Origin: Rouxiella sp. S1S-2
GTDB lineage: Bacteria; Pseudomonadota; Gammaproteobacteria; Enterobacterales; Enterobacteriaceae
Reading direction: 5' to 3'
Length of the DNA stretch: 64,000 bases
Assembly (NCBI RefSeq): GCF_009208105.1
Contig: NZ_WFKL01000001.1
Location: 2,852,001 to 2,916,000 of the forward strand
The notes below the pieces were generated by a model that saw only the letters and a list, made by a program, of their open reading frames with translations, had not been told where the DNA came from and did no database searches. The stretch's first letter is position 1. Every line of letters begins with the position of its first letter. Shown here one piece after another: positions 17,512 to 26,960 of the stretch. Both the position numbers and the translations under genes were made by a program.

Positions 17512-17528
17512 GGCAAAGTTTATGCCAA
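17512..17528 (-). promoter_or_regulatory. sigma-54 promoter of the hut-linked ABC operon
   Basis: On the minus strand the 17-mer TTGGCATAAACTTTGCC has the GG-N10-GC core and shares TTGGCATAA with the site at 226. The start of transcription would fall near 17501, about 93 bases before the ATG. Sigma-54 dependence plus HutC is known for Pseudomonas hut; it is less usual for enteric bacteria. The remainder of 17529-17693 shows only a short GC hairpin (17667-17681). Confidence 0.55.
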
Positions 17529-17693
17529 TTATTAATTGAGGCCTTTACTCGGGCCAGGAACTTAAGAATCCGCGTTCCAACGTTGCCAATGATGACGAAA
17601 TGGATAACGAAATTGTGTCTGAAAAAATTACTTGCCACCGTGATGGTTTAATTCGGTGCACACCGCGCGCCATTTTGGCGCACAGCCCGGGGT

Positions 17694-18290
17694 TCACAGC
17701 GGCACAATTGCCGCCCACAACAGTTGGCTGTCGGCGCCTTGCGTTGTGAGCAGCAGTTCAAGGGTCACATCCTGAGCGTTCGTCCACACTACCCCCTGTC
17801 CGGCGGTAAGGGTTTTCTCACTCTGTAGCAGCCACTCGCCTTTGAGCACCAGCAGCACGCCGCCCATCAGCAGTGGCGCACAAAAATTATCAGTTTTCGC
17901 AGTAACCACCGAACGGCAGGTGCCGCGACGGGTCATGATGTTGAAATCGGTGGTCACGCCGCCGGTCAGGCGTGACATCAACGCCACGTCGCCAGAGAAG
18001 GCGAAAGGCTCGGCTGGCGTCGTCAGGTGTTTATCGACCACGCCTTCGGCAAACAGATGCGCCCCCTCACCGGTTAGCAACGTAATTGATCGGTCGATAC
18101 CGGGAAACGCCGAGAACGGGCCATCCTGCGCGAGGGTCGCAATGCTGGCGCGCCAGTTAAAGTCGCTGGCGTCCTGCGGGGTGCTGATTATTTCCCGCGT
18201 TTCGCCGCCGCCGTTGCGCCACGGGGTGACCGGCAGGCTGTTGATGCTGAAAAACGTCAGGCTATCGTGAAGCGATGACACTGGGCTCAT
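17694..18290 (-). CDS. hutD: HutD family protein
   Basis: The 198-residue cupin-like protein has the signature opening PVTPWRNGGGETREI near residues 20-34 and an FSAFPGIDRSITLL segment near 60. HutD is conserved in hut loci; work in Pseudomonas proposes that it binds formylglutamate or urocanate and limits hut expression, but it has no proven catalytic role. Its ATG lies 8 bases after the hutF stop with an AGGAG site overlapping it, so hutFD are one unit transcribed leftward from the hutF-hutC intergenic region. Confidence 0.92.
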   Translation of the reverse strand: MSPVSSLHDSLTFFSINSLPVTPWRNGGGETREIISTPQDASDFNWRASIATLAQDGPFSAFPGIDRSITLLTGEGAHLFAEGVVDKHLTTPAEPFAFSGDVALMSRLTGGVTTDFNIMTRRGTCRSVVTAKTDNFCAPLLMGGVLLVLKGEWLLQSEKTLTAGQGVVWTNAQDVTLELLLTTQGADSQLLWAAIVPL

Positions 18291-18298
18291 ACCGACTC

Positions 18299-19666
18299 CT
18301 ACTCCTGGCCGAGAAGCTTAAGCAACGCGAGGAAATCCGCCGCCGCTTCGGCCTGCTGCGGATGGCGTCCATCAATAATTTTAGCCTCTCCGGCAACCCA
18401 CACGTCTCTAATTTGTGAGACATCACCGGCAAAAATAAAGCGATTAAGCAGCTGTGCGTCGTCTGCGGCCGCCAGATAAGGACTGTCGTTATCGAGCACT
18501 AGCCAGTCTGCACGATAGCCTTTCTCAAGCTTGCCAATTGCCGTCCCGCAGGCCTGCGCGCCGCCCGCCAGCGCTTGGGTGTAAAGCACGTCGCCAACGG
18601 AGGCATTATTAGCTGTAGTCAGTCGATTACGACGGGTATCACGCAGCCGCTGCCCGTATTCAAACCAGCGTAGCTCTTCAATTACACTAAGCGAAACGTG
18701 GCTGTCAGTACCGATTCCCCAGCGGCCAGCGTGGGCGAGATAATCAACCCCTGGGAAAATGCCGTCACCCAGATTGGCCTCGGTGGTGGGGCACAGTCCT
18801 GCCACGGCACCGCTAGTCGCCAGCTGTTTAAGTTCGAATGCGTCGGGATGTGTCGCGTGTATCAGGCACCAGCGCGCATCAATCTCGAGATTGTCGAACA
18901 GCCATGCAATAGGCCTTTGTCCACTCCAGGCCAGTGAGTCATTGACCTCTTTCACCTGCTCGGAAATGTGAATATGCACCGGCAGCTGCGCATCGCTTGC
19001 GCCAAGTACCTGCTGCATCTGCTCCAGCGAAACGGCACGCAATGAGTGAAAACACAGGCCCTGATTTTGGGTGGTTTTATGGGCAATCTGTTTGGCGATA
19101 ATCTGCTGCTGGGTTAAATAGCTGTCGACGTTTTGAATGAATCGACGCTGGCCGTGCTGCGGCGCTTGAGCACCAAAACCGGCATAGCTATACAGCACAG
19201 GTAGCATAGTGAGACCGATGCCCGCCTGCTCGGCGGCATGGCTAAGATGCGCCGTCATTTCACCGCGGTCAGCATAAGCTTTGCCTTCGGTATCATGGTG
19301 CAGATAGTGGAATTCGGCGACCTGGGTATAACCGCCCTTCAACATTTCGATATACAGCTGGCGAGCAATGACGCCTACCTGCAGTGGCGTTAAACGACCA
19401 ACCATACGGTACATCAGCTCGCGCCAGGTCCAGAAACTGTCCTGCGGATCGCCGGCAACCTCAGCAAGACCGGCCATCACGCGCTGAAATGCGTGCGAAT
19501 GAAGATTTGGCATGCCGGGAATAACCGGACCTTTCAACCGCGTACAGCCTTCATCGCTGGCGTCGGCGACGACTTCATTGATATAGCCCGTGGTGTTAAC
19601 ATCAAAGCGGACGTTGTGTGCCCAGCCGCTGGGTAATAGCGCGCGAGAGGCAAAATATGCAGGCAT
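18299..19666 (-). CDS. hutF: formimidoylglutamate deiminase
   Basis: The 455-residue amidohydrolase converts N-formimino-L-glutamate to N-formyl-L-glutamate plus ammonia. The metal-binding HSH motif is H56-S57-H58 in PNLHSHAFQR; further ligands are in HIHISEQ, the IHATH segment and the GIGTDSH aspartate. It marks the five-step (HutF/HutG) version of the pathway, as in Pseudomonas, instead of the formiminoglutamase route of classical Klebsiella hut. It is divergent from hutC, with a HutC operator between them. Confidence 0.95.
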   Translation of the reverse strand: MPAYFASRALLPSGWAHNVRFDVNTTGYINEVVADASDEGCTRLKGPVIPGMPNLHSHAFQRVMAGLAEVAGDPQDSFWTWRELMYRMVGRLTPLQVGVIARQLYIEMLKGGYTQVAEFHYLHHDTEGKAYADRGEMTAHLSHAAEQAGIGLTMLPVLYSYAGFGAQAPQHGQRRFIQNVDSYLTQQQIIAKQIAHKTTQNQGLCFHSLRAVSLEQMQQVLGASDAQLPVHIHISEQVKEVNDSLAWSGQRPIAWLFDNLEIDARWCLIHATHPDAFELKQLATSGAVAGLCPTTEANLGDGIFPGVDYLAHAGRWGIGTDSHVSLSVIEELRWFEYGQRLRDTRRNRLTTANNASVGDVLYTQALAGGAQACGTAIGKLEKGYRADWLVLDNDSPYLAAADDAQLLNRFIFAGDVSQIRDVWVAGEAKIIDGRHPQQAEAAADFLALLKLLGQE

Positions 19667-19756
19667 AGCTGTGGTCCTGATTAGGTTGAAGTTCTTGATT
19701 GATTAAAAAACGGCAAAATAGACATTTTGATCCAACTTTTGAGACTTTATTCACCA

Positions 19757-19770
19757 ACTTGTCTATACAT
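19757..19770. promoter_or_regulatory. HutC operator between hutF and hutC
   Basis: The plus-strand sequence ACTTGTCTATACAT matches the other HutC sites and is followed by an overlapping TATACATAC half-site. It is 91 bases from the hutF start and 77 from the hutC start, so it can serve hutFD and autoregulate hutC. Confidence 0.7.
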
Positions 19771-19847
19771 ATACATACGCCACGGAGAACTGTAAACTCT
19801 CGATGTCGCATTTTTTTAAAATAAAGTTAATAAGTGAGGTGAGTGGC

Positions 19848-20633
19848 ATGTCAGACCAACCGTTGTCCGAACAACAGGTGGTGTCACAACAAATCTTGTC
19901 GCAGCTGTCTGCGGCGATAAGCGATACCCCGGCCCCGATTTATCAGCGCGTTAAACAGGCGATAATCGGTCAAATTCGCGCGGGCGTATGGCAACCTCAC
20001 CAACGCGTGCCGTCAGAAAGCGAATTGGTTAATGAACTCAGCGTCAGCAGAATGACCATCAACCGTGCACTGCGCGAGCTGACCAGTGAGGGGTTTTTAA
20101 TTCGTATGCAGGGCGTGGGCACCTTTGTGGCCGAGGCAAAAGCCTATACGCCGATGCTCGAAGTGCATAACATCGCCGATGAAATTGCCGAACGCGGCCA
20201 CCGCCATAGCAGTAAAATACTGGTGTGCGAAGCCCGTCCTGCCGATGCGGAACAGGCATTGCAGCTTGGCATCGCGCGTGGCGAACAGATGTTCTATTCA
20301 CAAATTGTGCACTTTGAGAATGATATTCCGGTGCAAATTGAAGACCGTTTTGTGAACCCTAAAACGGCCCCAGACTATTTGCAGCAGGTCTACAGCAACA
20401 AAACGCCCTACGATTATTTGATGAAAGTTGCGCCGCTCACCTCGGGCGAGCATCGCGTGGAAGCCGTGAGCGCCAGCGCCTCCCAAAGTTCACACCTGCA
20501 GTTGAAAGAGCATGAGCCGTGTCTGCTTATCCACCGCCGCACCTGGAGTGGCAATCAGGTGGTTACCTCGGCAAGACTTCTTTACCCCGGTTCGCGCTAC
20601 CAACTGTTTGGCCGCTTCACCAGCCACGGCTAA
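19848..20633 (+). CDS. hutC: histidine utilisation repressor (GntR/HutC family)
   Basis: The 261-residue regulator has an N-terminal GntR winged helix at about residues 30-95 (VPSESELVNELSVSRMTINR region) and a C-terminal UTRA ligand domain, the HutC arrangement that senses urocanate. The start is placed at the ATG at 19848 with a GAGGTGA site; an in-frame ATG at 19803 without a site would add 15 residues. The protein has about 15-20 more residues before the helix-turn-helix than usual. It is followed 121 bases later by hutI, which has its own operator. Confidence 0.94.
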   Translation: MSDQPLSEQQVVSQQILSQLSAAISDTPAPIYQRVKQAIIGQIRAGVWQPHQRVPSESELVNELSVSRMTINRALRELTSEGFLIRMQGVGTFVAEAKAYTPMLEVHNIADEIAERGHRHSSKILVCEARPADAEQALQLGIARGEQMFYSQIVHFENDIPVQIEDRFVNPKTAPDYLQQVYSNKTPYDYLMKVAPLTSGEHRVEAVSASASQSSHLQLKEHEPCLLIHRRTWSGNQVVTSARLLYPGSRYQLFGRFTSHG

Positions 20634-20716
20634 GTTGATGCGTCACGGTAAATTATAAGTAAAAGCTATTGCTGCCGTGCTTGCCGCCTGATGTTTTATG
20701 CGCTAGCTTGTCTTTG

Positions 20717-20730
20717 GTTGTCTATACAAG
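20717..20730 (+). promoter_or_regulatory. HutC operator of hutIG
   Basis: The sequence GTTGTCTATACAAG lies 24 bases before the hutI start. It shares TTGTCTATACA with the other three sites. A TTGTCT half-site lies 9 bases upstream. Confidence 0.75.
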
Positions 20731-20754
20731 ACACGTTTTTGTCAGGAGAGTCTC

Positions 20755-22005
20755 ATGGCGGCACCCTTGCATTCCGAGTCCTCGTTCGAGGGAAAAATTC
20801 ACTGCGACAGCCTGTGGTTTGGTGCGGATTTAGTAACCCTGCGCGACGGGCGCTACAGCATCATTGAAAACGGCGCAATGGCGGTAAAAGACGGTAAAAT
20901 TCTATGGATTGGGCCGCTCAGCGAATGCCCTGATTTCTCGGCTCCACAGCGCACTGATTTTGGCGGCGGCATCGTCACCCCCGGTTTTATTGACTGCCAT
21001 ACTCATCTGGTGTTTGGGGGCGACCGCAGCGCGGAGTTCGAGCAGCGCCTCAACGGCGTGAGCTATGCCGACATTGCCGCTCAGGGCGGCGGAATTCTCT
21101 CCACTGTCAATGCTACCCGCAGCGCTACCCACCAACAACTGCTTGAACAAGCTGAATTCCGCCTGCGTCCGCTGCTGGCAGAAGGCGTGACATGCATCGA
21201 AATTAAATCAGGCTACGGGCTTAGCGAAGAGAGCGAGCTGAAAATGCTGCGGGTGATCCGCGAGCTGGGCGCCACACAGCCGGTTGAAGTCACGTCAACC
21301 TGCCTAGCCGCGCACGCGGTTCCGCCTGAGTACAAAGGCAAAGCCGATGATTATATCGACCTGATTTGTGAAAGCCTGCTACCGAAGGTGGCAGCAGAAG
21401 ATTTAGCCGATGCGGTAGACGCGTTTTGCGAACATTTAGCCTTTTCACCGGATCAGGTTGAGCGTGTGTTTAACAAAGCGACGGCTCTCGGACTGCCGGT
21501 GAAACTGCATGCCGAACAGCTCTCCTCTTTGCACGGCAGCACACTGGCGGCTCGTCATCACGCGCTTTCTGCCGATCATCTTGAATACGCGACGGAAACG
21601 GACGTCCAGGCGATGGCGGCCAGCGGCACCGTTGCTGTACTGCTGCCAGGTGCTTTTTATCTACTGCGTGAAACACAGTGTCCGCCGGTGGAACTGTTCC
21701 GCCGCTATGGCGTGCCTATGGCGCTGGCCAGCGATGCAAATCCGGGCACCTCTCCGGCGCTGTCGCTGCGCCTGATGCTCAATATGGCCTGCACGCTGTT
21801 TCGCATGACGCCCGAAGAAGCACTGGCGGGCATTACCTGCCACGGCGCTAAAGCGTTAGGGTTGCAGGACACGCACGGCACGTTAGAGGCTAACAAGGTT
21901 GCAGACTTTGTGCACTGGCCGTTGGCGCGTCCGGCAGAACTGGTTTATTGGTTGGGTGGACAACTGCCCTGCACTGTTGTTTATCGAGGAGAAATTCGTT
22001 TATGA
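20755..22005 (+). CDS. hutI: imidazolonepropionase
   Basis: The 416-residue amidohydrolase opens the ring of 4-imidazolone-5-propionate to give N-formiminoglutamate. Zinc ligands are H82 and H84 in [12 protein letters not shown], the histidine in KLHAEQLS and the aspartate in [10 protein letters not shown]. Length is normal. The ATG follows CAGGAG. The last codons overlap the hutG start (ATGA), so hutI and hutG are translationally coupled. Confidence 0.96.
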   Translation: MAAPLHSESSFEGKIHCDSLWFGADLVTLRDGRYSIIENGAMAVKDGKILWIGPLSECPDFSAPQRTDFGGGIVTPGFIDCHTHLVFGGDRSAEFEQRLNGVSYADIAAQGGGILSTVNATRSATHQQLLEQAEFRLRPLLAEGVTCIEIKSGYGLSEESELKMLRVIRELGATQPVEVTSTCLAAHAVPPEYKGKADDYIDLICESLLPKVAAEDLADAVDAFCEHLAFSPDQVERVFNKATALGLPVKLHAEQLSSLHGSTLAARHHALSADHLEYATETDVQAMAASGTVAVLLPGAFYLLRETQCPPVELFRRYGVPMALASDANPGTSPALSLRLMLNMACTLFRMTPEEALAGITCHGAKALGLQDTHGTLEANKVADFVHWPLARPAELVYWLGGQLPCTVVYRGEIRL

Positions 22006-22808
22006 GTATTGCCAGCCCGTTCCAGTTTATTCAGGGTAGCGCACCGCTGTTGATAAGCATTCCCCACGCCGGTACCCGCCTGACGCCGGAAGTGGCCAGC
22101 GGCCTGAGCGACGACGCCCTGCCGCTTTCCGATACCGATTGGCATATTCCCGAGCTTTATGATTTTGCCAAACAGCTGGGGGCCAGCATTATTATCGGTC
22201 AGTATTCGCGCTTTGTAATTGATCTAAATCGACCGGCCGATGACAAACCGCTTTACACCACGGCAACCACTGGGCTTTATCCCGATACGCTGTTCGACGG
22301 TCGCCCGACCTTTAAGGCAGGCCAGCAGCCAACGGATGCCGAGCGTCAGACTTATCTCGACGAAATTTGGCAGCCGTATCACCAGAAAATTCAGCAGGAG
22401 CTGGCCAGCATCAAACAGAAATTTGGTTATGCCATGCTGTTTGACGCCCACTCGATAGCTTCTGTCATTCCGCGCCTGTTCGACGGACAATTACCCGATT
22501 TAAATTTGGGAACTAACAGCGGTGAAAGTTGTGCAGCGGAACTGATTGACGTGGTTGAGGCATGCTGTGATGCGCAGAGTCAGTTTACGCACGTGCTAAA
22601 TGGGCGTTTTAAAGGCGGATACATCACCCGCGCCTATGGTCAACCGGAGACTCATCAGCACGCCATTCAACTCGAGTTGGCGCAGTGTAATTACATGGAC
22701 GAGATTGAGCCTTATCCTTACGCACCGGCGAAGGCCGAGCAGCTACAAGCCGTGCTTAAACCGATGCTCAGTGGCATGCTGCAGTGGGGCAATAAGCAGT
22801 ATGGTTGA
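22002..22808 (+). CDS. hutG: N-formylglutamate deformylase
   Basis: The 268-residue protein hydrolyses N-formyl-L-glutamate to formate and glutamate, the last step of the HutF route. It has the family opening with a SIPHAGTRL segment near residue 19 and the LFDAHSI metal-site segment near 147. The start is the ATG overlapping the hutI TGA with a GAGGAG site. The frame is open upstream inside hutI, but that part is not coding. Confidence 0.93.
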   Translation: MSIASPFQFIQGSAPLLISIPHAGTRLTPEVASGLSDDALPLSDTDWHIPELYDFAKQLGASIIIGQYSRFVIDLNRPADDKPLYTTATTGLYPDTLFDGRPTFKAGQQPTDAERQTYLDEIWQPYHQKIQQELASIKQKFGYAMLFDAHSIASVIPRLFDGQLPDLNLGTNSGESCAAELIDVVEACCDAQSQFTHVLNGRFKGGYITRAYGQPETHQHAIQLELAQCNYMDEIEPYPYAPAKAEQLQAVLKPMLSGMLQWGNKQYG

Positions 22809-22830
22809 ATCTGCATGACCTGTTGACGAC

Positions 22831-22855
22831 TTCCCCCCGTTTTACAGCGGGGGAA
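22831..22855. terminator. GC hairpin between hutG and the convergent regulator gene
   Basis: The arms TTCCCCCCG and CGGGGGAA enclose a 7-8 base loop, 23 bases after the hutG stop. There is no clean T-run on either strand, so it is a probable but not textbook terminator for the convergent genes. Confidence 0.4.
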
Positions 22856-22892
22856 GGCGGGGATGGGGGAGCAAAAAAGTCTGCCCCCCTGC

Positions 22893-23579
22893 TTATTCAT
22901 TAAACAGCCGGTCGTAAACGTGCTGCAAGTGCGACTGCATGGCTTTTTTTGCCGCAATCGGATCACGCCCCAATATTGCATCGGTAATGGCCTGATGATC
23001 GGCATTCATCTGCAGCGGGAAATCAGTTTCGGCGTAGTGCGATTCCAGGCGAACAAAGCGCGCCGACTCCCGCTTGTTCCACAAGTATTCCATCATGTCG
23101 CGCAGGACTTCATTACCGGTCATCTCGCTAATCTGTAAATGAAAGCGCTTATCCTCTTCCAGAAAAACCCGATTATTAATACTCAGGTGGGTCAGTTCCC
23201 GATTGATTTCTGCCAGCTTTTCACGCTGGTCATCAGTGCCATTCAACGCCGCAAGCTCGGCGGTGGTGCACTCATAAATTTGACGTGCTTTAATCAACGA
23301 CTGCAGACTGAACTCTTCTTCAACCGCACTGCTCTGCTGCGAGGGTAATGGATTATTAACGTAAACGCCGTTACCGGTGCGGATCTCGACCCAGCCGGTT
23401 ATCTCAAGGGCTATCAGCGCTTCACGAATCGATGAACGACTGACCCCAAGCTGCTTGGCGAGGTCGCGCTCTGAGGGGATCATTTGGCCCGGAAGAAATT
23501 GCCCACCGTTGATATAGCCAATCAGTAAATTAGAAATTTGCCGGTAAAGTCTTTCTACTTTTAGCGTTGGTAATTCCAT
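22893..23579 (-). CDS. FadR-type GntR regulator of the uxuA locus
   Basis: The 228-residue protein has a GntR winged helix at about residues 10-75, with the IPSERDLAKQLGVSRSSIREA pattern, and a C-terminal FCD-type helical ligand domain. It is divergent from the MFS transporter and mannonate dehydratase genes, so it is their probable repressor, in the manner of UxuR/ExuR. It is not itself close enough to name as uxuR. The start follows a GGGGA site. A perfect CGTTATCATAACG palindrome in the shared intergenic region is a candidate operator. Confidence 0.85.
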   Translation of the reverse strand: MELPTLKVERLYRQISNLLIGYINGGQFLPGQMIPSERDLAKQLGVSRSSIREALIALEITGWVEIRTGNGVYVNNPLPSQQSSAVEEEFSLQSLIKARQIYECTTAELAALNGTDDQREKLAEINRELTHLSINNRVFLEEDKRFHLQISEMTGNEVLRDMMEYLWNKRESARFVRLESHYAETDFPLQMNADHQAITDAILGRDPIAAKKAMQSHLQHVYDRLFNE

Positions 23580-23665
23580 TTATTTCCCCGATTTGATTTC
23601 AGCTATCTACCTGATTTGTTTTCGACTTTCAAATCGATGCAGGCCGCACTTGCCAATATTTATGA

Positions 23666-23678
23666 CGTTATCATAACG
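23666..23678. promoter_or_regulatory. candidate operator palindrome between GntR gene and MFS gene
   Basis: The sequence CGTTATCATAACG is a perfect 13-base palindrome (6+1+6) in the 284-base divergent intergenic region, 87 bases from the regulator start. No other repeat of note was seen in that gap. Confidence 0.4.
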
Positions 23679-23863
23679 CCAAAAGCTAGCCCACGTCGCC
23701 TTTAGCCTATTAAAACGGAAGTTCAATATTGCAGGATTGATCACATTAATTTGTTTAATACTGCTCAATTATACACAGGCCTGATGGCCTGACCAGCAGA
23801 CGATTGGGCCGGCAGGCATTTCTATTACCGCCTCTACGATAAAAACATAAATAAGGACAGGCT

Positions 23864-25177
23864 ATGCAAGCTTCTTCTCTGGGCAGCGTACTGCCGGAAA
23901 ACATCGCCAGATCGAACAAAATAAAACGCATCCAAACCGTTTCACTTACCCTGCTGTTCTTGGCCGGGATTATCAACTTTCTCGACCGCGGTTCACTTTC
24001 GATTGCTAATCAGGCGATCCGCAGTGACCTAGGCCTTTCTGCCACCGAATTTGGTTTTCTGCTGTCGGCATTTTCTCTCTCCTACGGCATTTCTCAACTG
24101 CCGAGTGGCATCCTGCTCGACCGCTTCGGGCCGCGCATTGTGCTCGGCGGTGGCCTGCTGTTTTGGTCGGTGATGCAGGCGCTGGCAGGAAGCGTTAACA
24201 GTTTTAGTCATTTCATTATGCTGCGCATCGGGCTTGGCATAGGTGAAGCACCGTTTATGCCCAGCGGTGTAAAAGTGGTCAATGACTGGTTTAATGTTAA
24301 AAAGCGTGGCCTGCCGATGGGGATCTTTAACTCATCAACTACATTAGGTCAGGCGTTTGCACCGCCAATTCTGGTTGCGCTGATGCTGGCCTTCGGTTGG
24401 CGAATGATGTTTGTGATCATCGGCGTGGCGGGGATTGCTATCGCCGTTTGCTGGTATGTATGGTATCGCAATCGCGAACAGCTGAACCTGTCAGCGGAAG
24501 ATACCGCCTATCTTGACCAAGGCAGCAAGCCCACGATAAAAACGCGCCTAAGCCTGCGCGAATGGGGATCGCTTTTTAAACGCCGCACCGTGTGGGGCAT
24601 GATCCTCGGCTTTAGCGGCGTTAACTATACCGGCTGGCTTTATCTGGCTTGGTTACCCGGCTATTTACAAGCCGAACGTGGCCTGAGTCTGGCCAATACA
24701 GGCTGGGTTGCGGCGATACCTTTCCTGTTTGGCTCTTTGGGTATGTTGGTCAACGGCGTAGTTGCTGACCGGTTGGCAAACAAGGGTTATTCGCTGTTAA
24801 AAAGCCGCAAGACACTGATTTGCTTCGGGCTGGTCTGCTCGGCGGCGTGCACTCTGCTGGTCATTCAGTCATCCAGTACCGCCATGGCAGTGGCCTTTAT
24901 CAGTCTGGCACTGTTCTTTATTCACTTTGCCGGCACCTCTGCCTGGGGACTGGTTCAAATCATTGCACCTTCACGCATGGTGGCCTCAGTGAGCAGTATT
25001 CAGAACTTCGGCAGCTTTATTTTTGCCTCTTTTGCACCGATCGTCACCGGATGGGTGCTCGATACAACCGGCTCGTTTAACTGGGCATTAGTGGTGTGCT
25101 CGTGCGTCACCTTTGCCGGTGCGCTGTCATATTTCTTTATCGTGAAAGACCCTATCGAATCGGCCGAGGCCGTCTAA
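23864..25177 (+). CDS. MFS transporter of the hexuronate/glucarate (ACS) type
   Basis: The 437-residue inner-membrane protein has twelve predicted hydrophobic segments, with a FLDRGSLSIANQAI first helix and the LDRFGPRIV loop between helices 2 and 3, as in ExuT/GudP/GarP transporters of the anion:cation symporter family. It is 51 bases upstream of uxuA in the same operon. It probably brings in an aldohexuronate or a related sugar acid that is turned into D-mannonate. uxuB and uxaC are not in the window. Confidence 0.85.
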   Translation: MQASSLGSVLPENIARSNKIKRIQTVSLTLLFLAGIINFLDRGSLSIANQAIRSDLGLSATEFGFLLSAFSLSYGISQLPSGILLDRFGPRIVLGGGLLFWSVMQALAGSVNSFSHFIMLRIGLGIGEAPFMPSGVKVVNDWFNVKKRGLPMGIFNSSTTLGQAFAPPILVALMLAFGWRMMFVIIGVAGIAIAVCWYVWYRNREQLNLSAEDTAYLDQGSKPTIKTRLSLREWGSLFKRRTVWGMILGFSGVNYTGWLYLAWLPGYLQAERGLSLANTGWVAAIPFLFGSLGMLVNGVVADRLANKGYSLLKSRKTLICFGLVCSAACTLLVIQSSSTAMAVAFISLALFFIHFAGTSAWGLVQIIAPSRMVASVSSIQNFGSFIFASFAPIVTGWVLDTTGSFNWALVVCSCVTFAGALSYFFIVKDPIESAEAV

Positions 25178-25228
25178 ACATTGGTAGCGGCGACTTTGCC
25201 GCTACCTTGCATTAATGAGGAGTTAAAA

Positions 25229-26410
25229 ATGGAACAAACATGGCGCTGGTATGGCCCTAACGATCCGGTTTCGCTCGACGATGTGCGTCAGGCTGGCGCA
25301 ACCGGTGTAGTCACCGCACTGCACCACATTGCCAACGGTGAGGTTTGGCCGGTCGAGGCGATTAAACAGCGGCAGGCAGAATTGGCGGAAAAAGGATTAG
25401 TCTGGTCAGTGGTCGAGAGTATTCCGGTGCATGAAGAGATTAAAACCCGCAGCGGGAAGTGTGAACAGCACATCGCCAACTATCAGCAGTCGCTGCGCAA
25501 TCTTGCCGCCTGTGGTATCACCACCATTTGCTACAATTTTATGCCGGTACTTGACTGGACCCGCACCGATCTGGGCTACCTGCTGCCCGACGGCTCACGC
25601 GCGCTGCGTTTTGACCAGACCGCCTTCGCGGCCTTTGAACTGCACATTTTGCAGCGCGACGGCGCGGAGAAAGACTATTCTGCCGATGAGCAACGTCAGG
25701 CGACAGAATATTTTGCCTCCATGTCAGAGCAAGAGGTCGAGACGCTGACTGCGAACATTATCGCCGGTCTACCTGGCGCTGAAGAGGGCTACACGCTGGA
25801 CCAGTTCCGCGCGCGTTTAGCAACTTATGACGGCATCGACAAGGCCGGTTTGCGCGAAAATCTGGCCTATTTCCTGCGTGCCATCGTACCGATTGCCGAG
25901 CAGCACGGCCTGCGTCTGGCGGTACATCCTGATGACCCACCGCGCCCTATCCTCGGCCTGCCACGCATCGTTTCAACCATTGAAGATATGCACTGGCTGA
26001 AAGAAACGGTGGACAGCGTGCACAACGGGTTTACCTTTTGCACCGGTTCGTACGGCGTTCGTGAAGACAACGACCTGGTAAAAATGCTCGATACCTTCGC
26101 CGACCGGGTTCATTTTATTCATCTACGCGCCACGTCGCGTGAAAGTACGCCGGGCAGCTTTCATGAGGCAGATCACCTTGACGGCGACGTGGATATGGTG
26201 GCGATTATCAAATCGATTCTTACCGAGGAGCAGCGTCGCCGAGGTGCCAATGATTTGCGCCCGATTCCGATGCGTCCGGATCACGGCCACCAGATGCTTG
26301 ACGACCTGAAGAAGAAAACCAATCCAGGATACTCAGCGATAGGTCGATTACGTGGACTTGCTGAACTGAGGGGCGTTGAACGGGCGTTAAAGCAGACGTT
26401 ATGGCTCTGA
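25229..26410 (+). CDS. uxuA: mannonate dehydratase
   Basis: The 393-residue TIM-barrel enzyme dehydrates D-mannonate to 2-keto-3-deoxy-D-gluconate. Length equals the E. coli enzyme. It opens with the [14 protein letters not shown] segment, and metal-site residues appear in the AVHPDDPP segment near 244-250, the FCTGSYG segment near 270, the RVHFIHLR segment near 295 and the MRPDHGH segment near 350. The start is the ATG at 25229 behind TGAGGAGT; the frame is open upstream to 25181 but without a site. Confidence 0.94.
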   Translation: MEQTWRWYGPNDPVSLDDVRQAGATGVVTALHHIANGEVWPVEAIKQRQAELAEKGLVWSVVESIPVHEEIKTRSGKCEQHIANYQQSLRNLAACGITTICYNFMPVLDWTRTDLGYLLPDGSRALRFDQTAFAAFELHILQRDGAEKDYSADEQRQATEYFASMSEQEVETLTANIIAGLPGAEEGYTLDQFRARLATYDGIDKAGLRENLAYFLRAIVPIAEQHGLRLAVHPDDPPRPILGLPRIVSTIEDMHWLKETVDSVHNGFTFCTGSYGVREDNDLVKMLDTFADRVHFIHLRATSRESTPGSFHEADHLDGDVDMVAIIKSILTEEQRRRGANDLRPIPMRPDHGHQMLDDLKKKTNPGYSAIGRLRGLAELRGVERALKQTLWL

Positions 26411-26960
26411 TTTTTATCTAAAAATTTTTTATCGCAAAAATTCAAAGTTTAAATCTTAACAGCATTGAACACTGAGAATATTTTGCAGTTTTAATGTTTC
26501 AATGGGCATTTAGCACGCAGCGACGCAACCGGGCAAGAGGTGGAAAGCGCCACCTCTTGCATCTCTGCGCTTATGTCCTCATTTATGAATGCCATTCTCA
26601 TGTTTGTAGTGTTTATCAGCAACATCGAGCGTGGCAGTCTCAATTCGTCAATTGAGTTTTAAATAAAAGTTTAATCGGGATTCAGGTCGTTTTCTTACTT
26701 CTGAAAAAAATCAGAAATTACACTAACCTTTAGGAAAAACTCTGAATAAAATCATAAGCGGTACAATAAACCCTTCTTTTATACCCCTTTCCTGATGACC
26801 ATAAATTCATTCCGAACAGCCTGATTTTGATAACCACCTCTCAGTCCACGGTTCACAGTCCTGATAAGATAAAAACCTGTGACTTATAATAACTGCCCAT
26901 TAATTGCATACAGGATTTTAATAGACGATCAAAGCTTACATCTTCATCGGAATAAATATT
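26411..26960. other. AT-rich intergenic region before the orphan gene
   Basis: This 550-base stretch is visibly more AT-rich than its left neighbour and has no credible ORF. It holds a strong stem-loop at 26533-26560 and a possible -10 box TATAAT at 26885-26890 with a poor -35. No transposase remnant, tRNA or direct repeat was recognised. The base composition changes at about the uxuA stop and stays low through the next gene, as expected for acquired DNA. Confidence 0.5.
26533..26560. terminator. strong hairpin downstream of uxuA
   Basis: Perfect 11-bp arms GCAAGAGGTGG and CCACCTCTTGC enclose a 6-base loop. It lies 122 bases after the uxuA stop. There is no T-run, so it may end or protect the uxuA transcript rather than act as an intrinsic terminator. 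Confidence 0.45.

Noticed and set aside
26813..26840. Partial similarity to a HrpL (hrp) box before the orphan gene
   Set aside because: GAAC and CCAC halves are about 16 bases apart, but the first hexamer has mismatches at both ends and the final A is missing; too weak to claim type III control.
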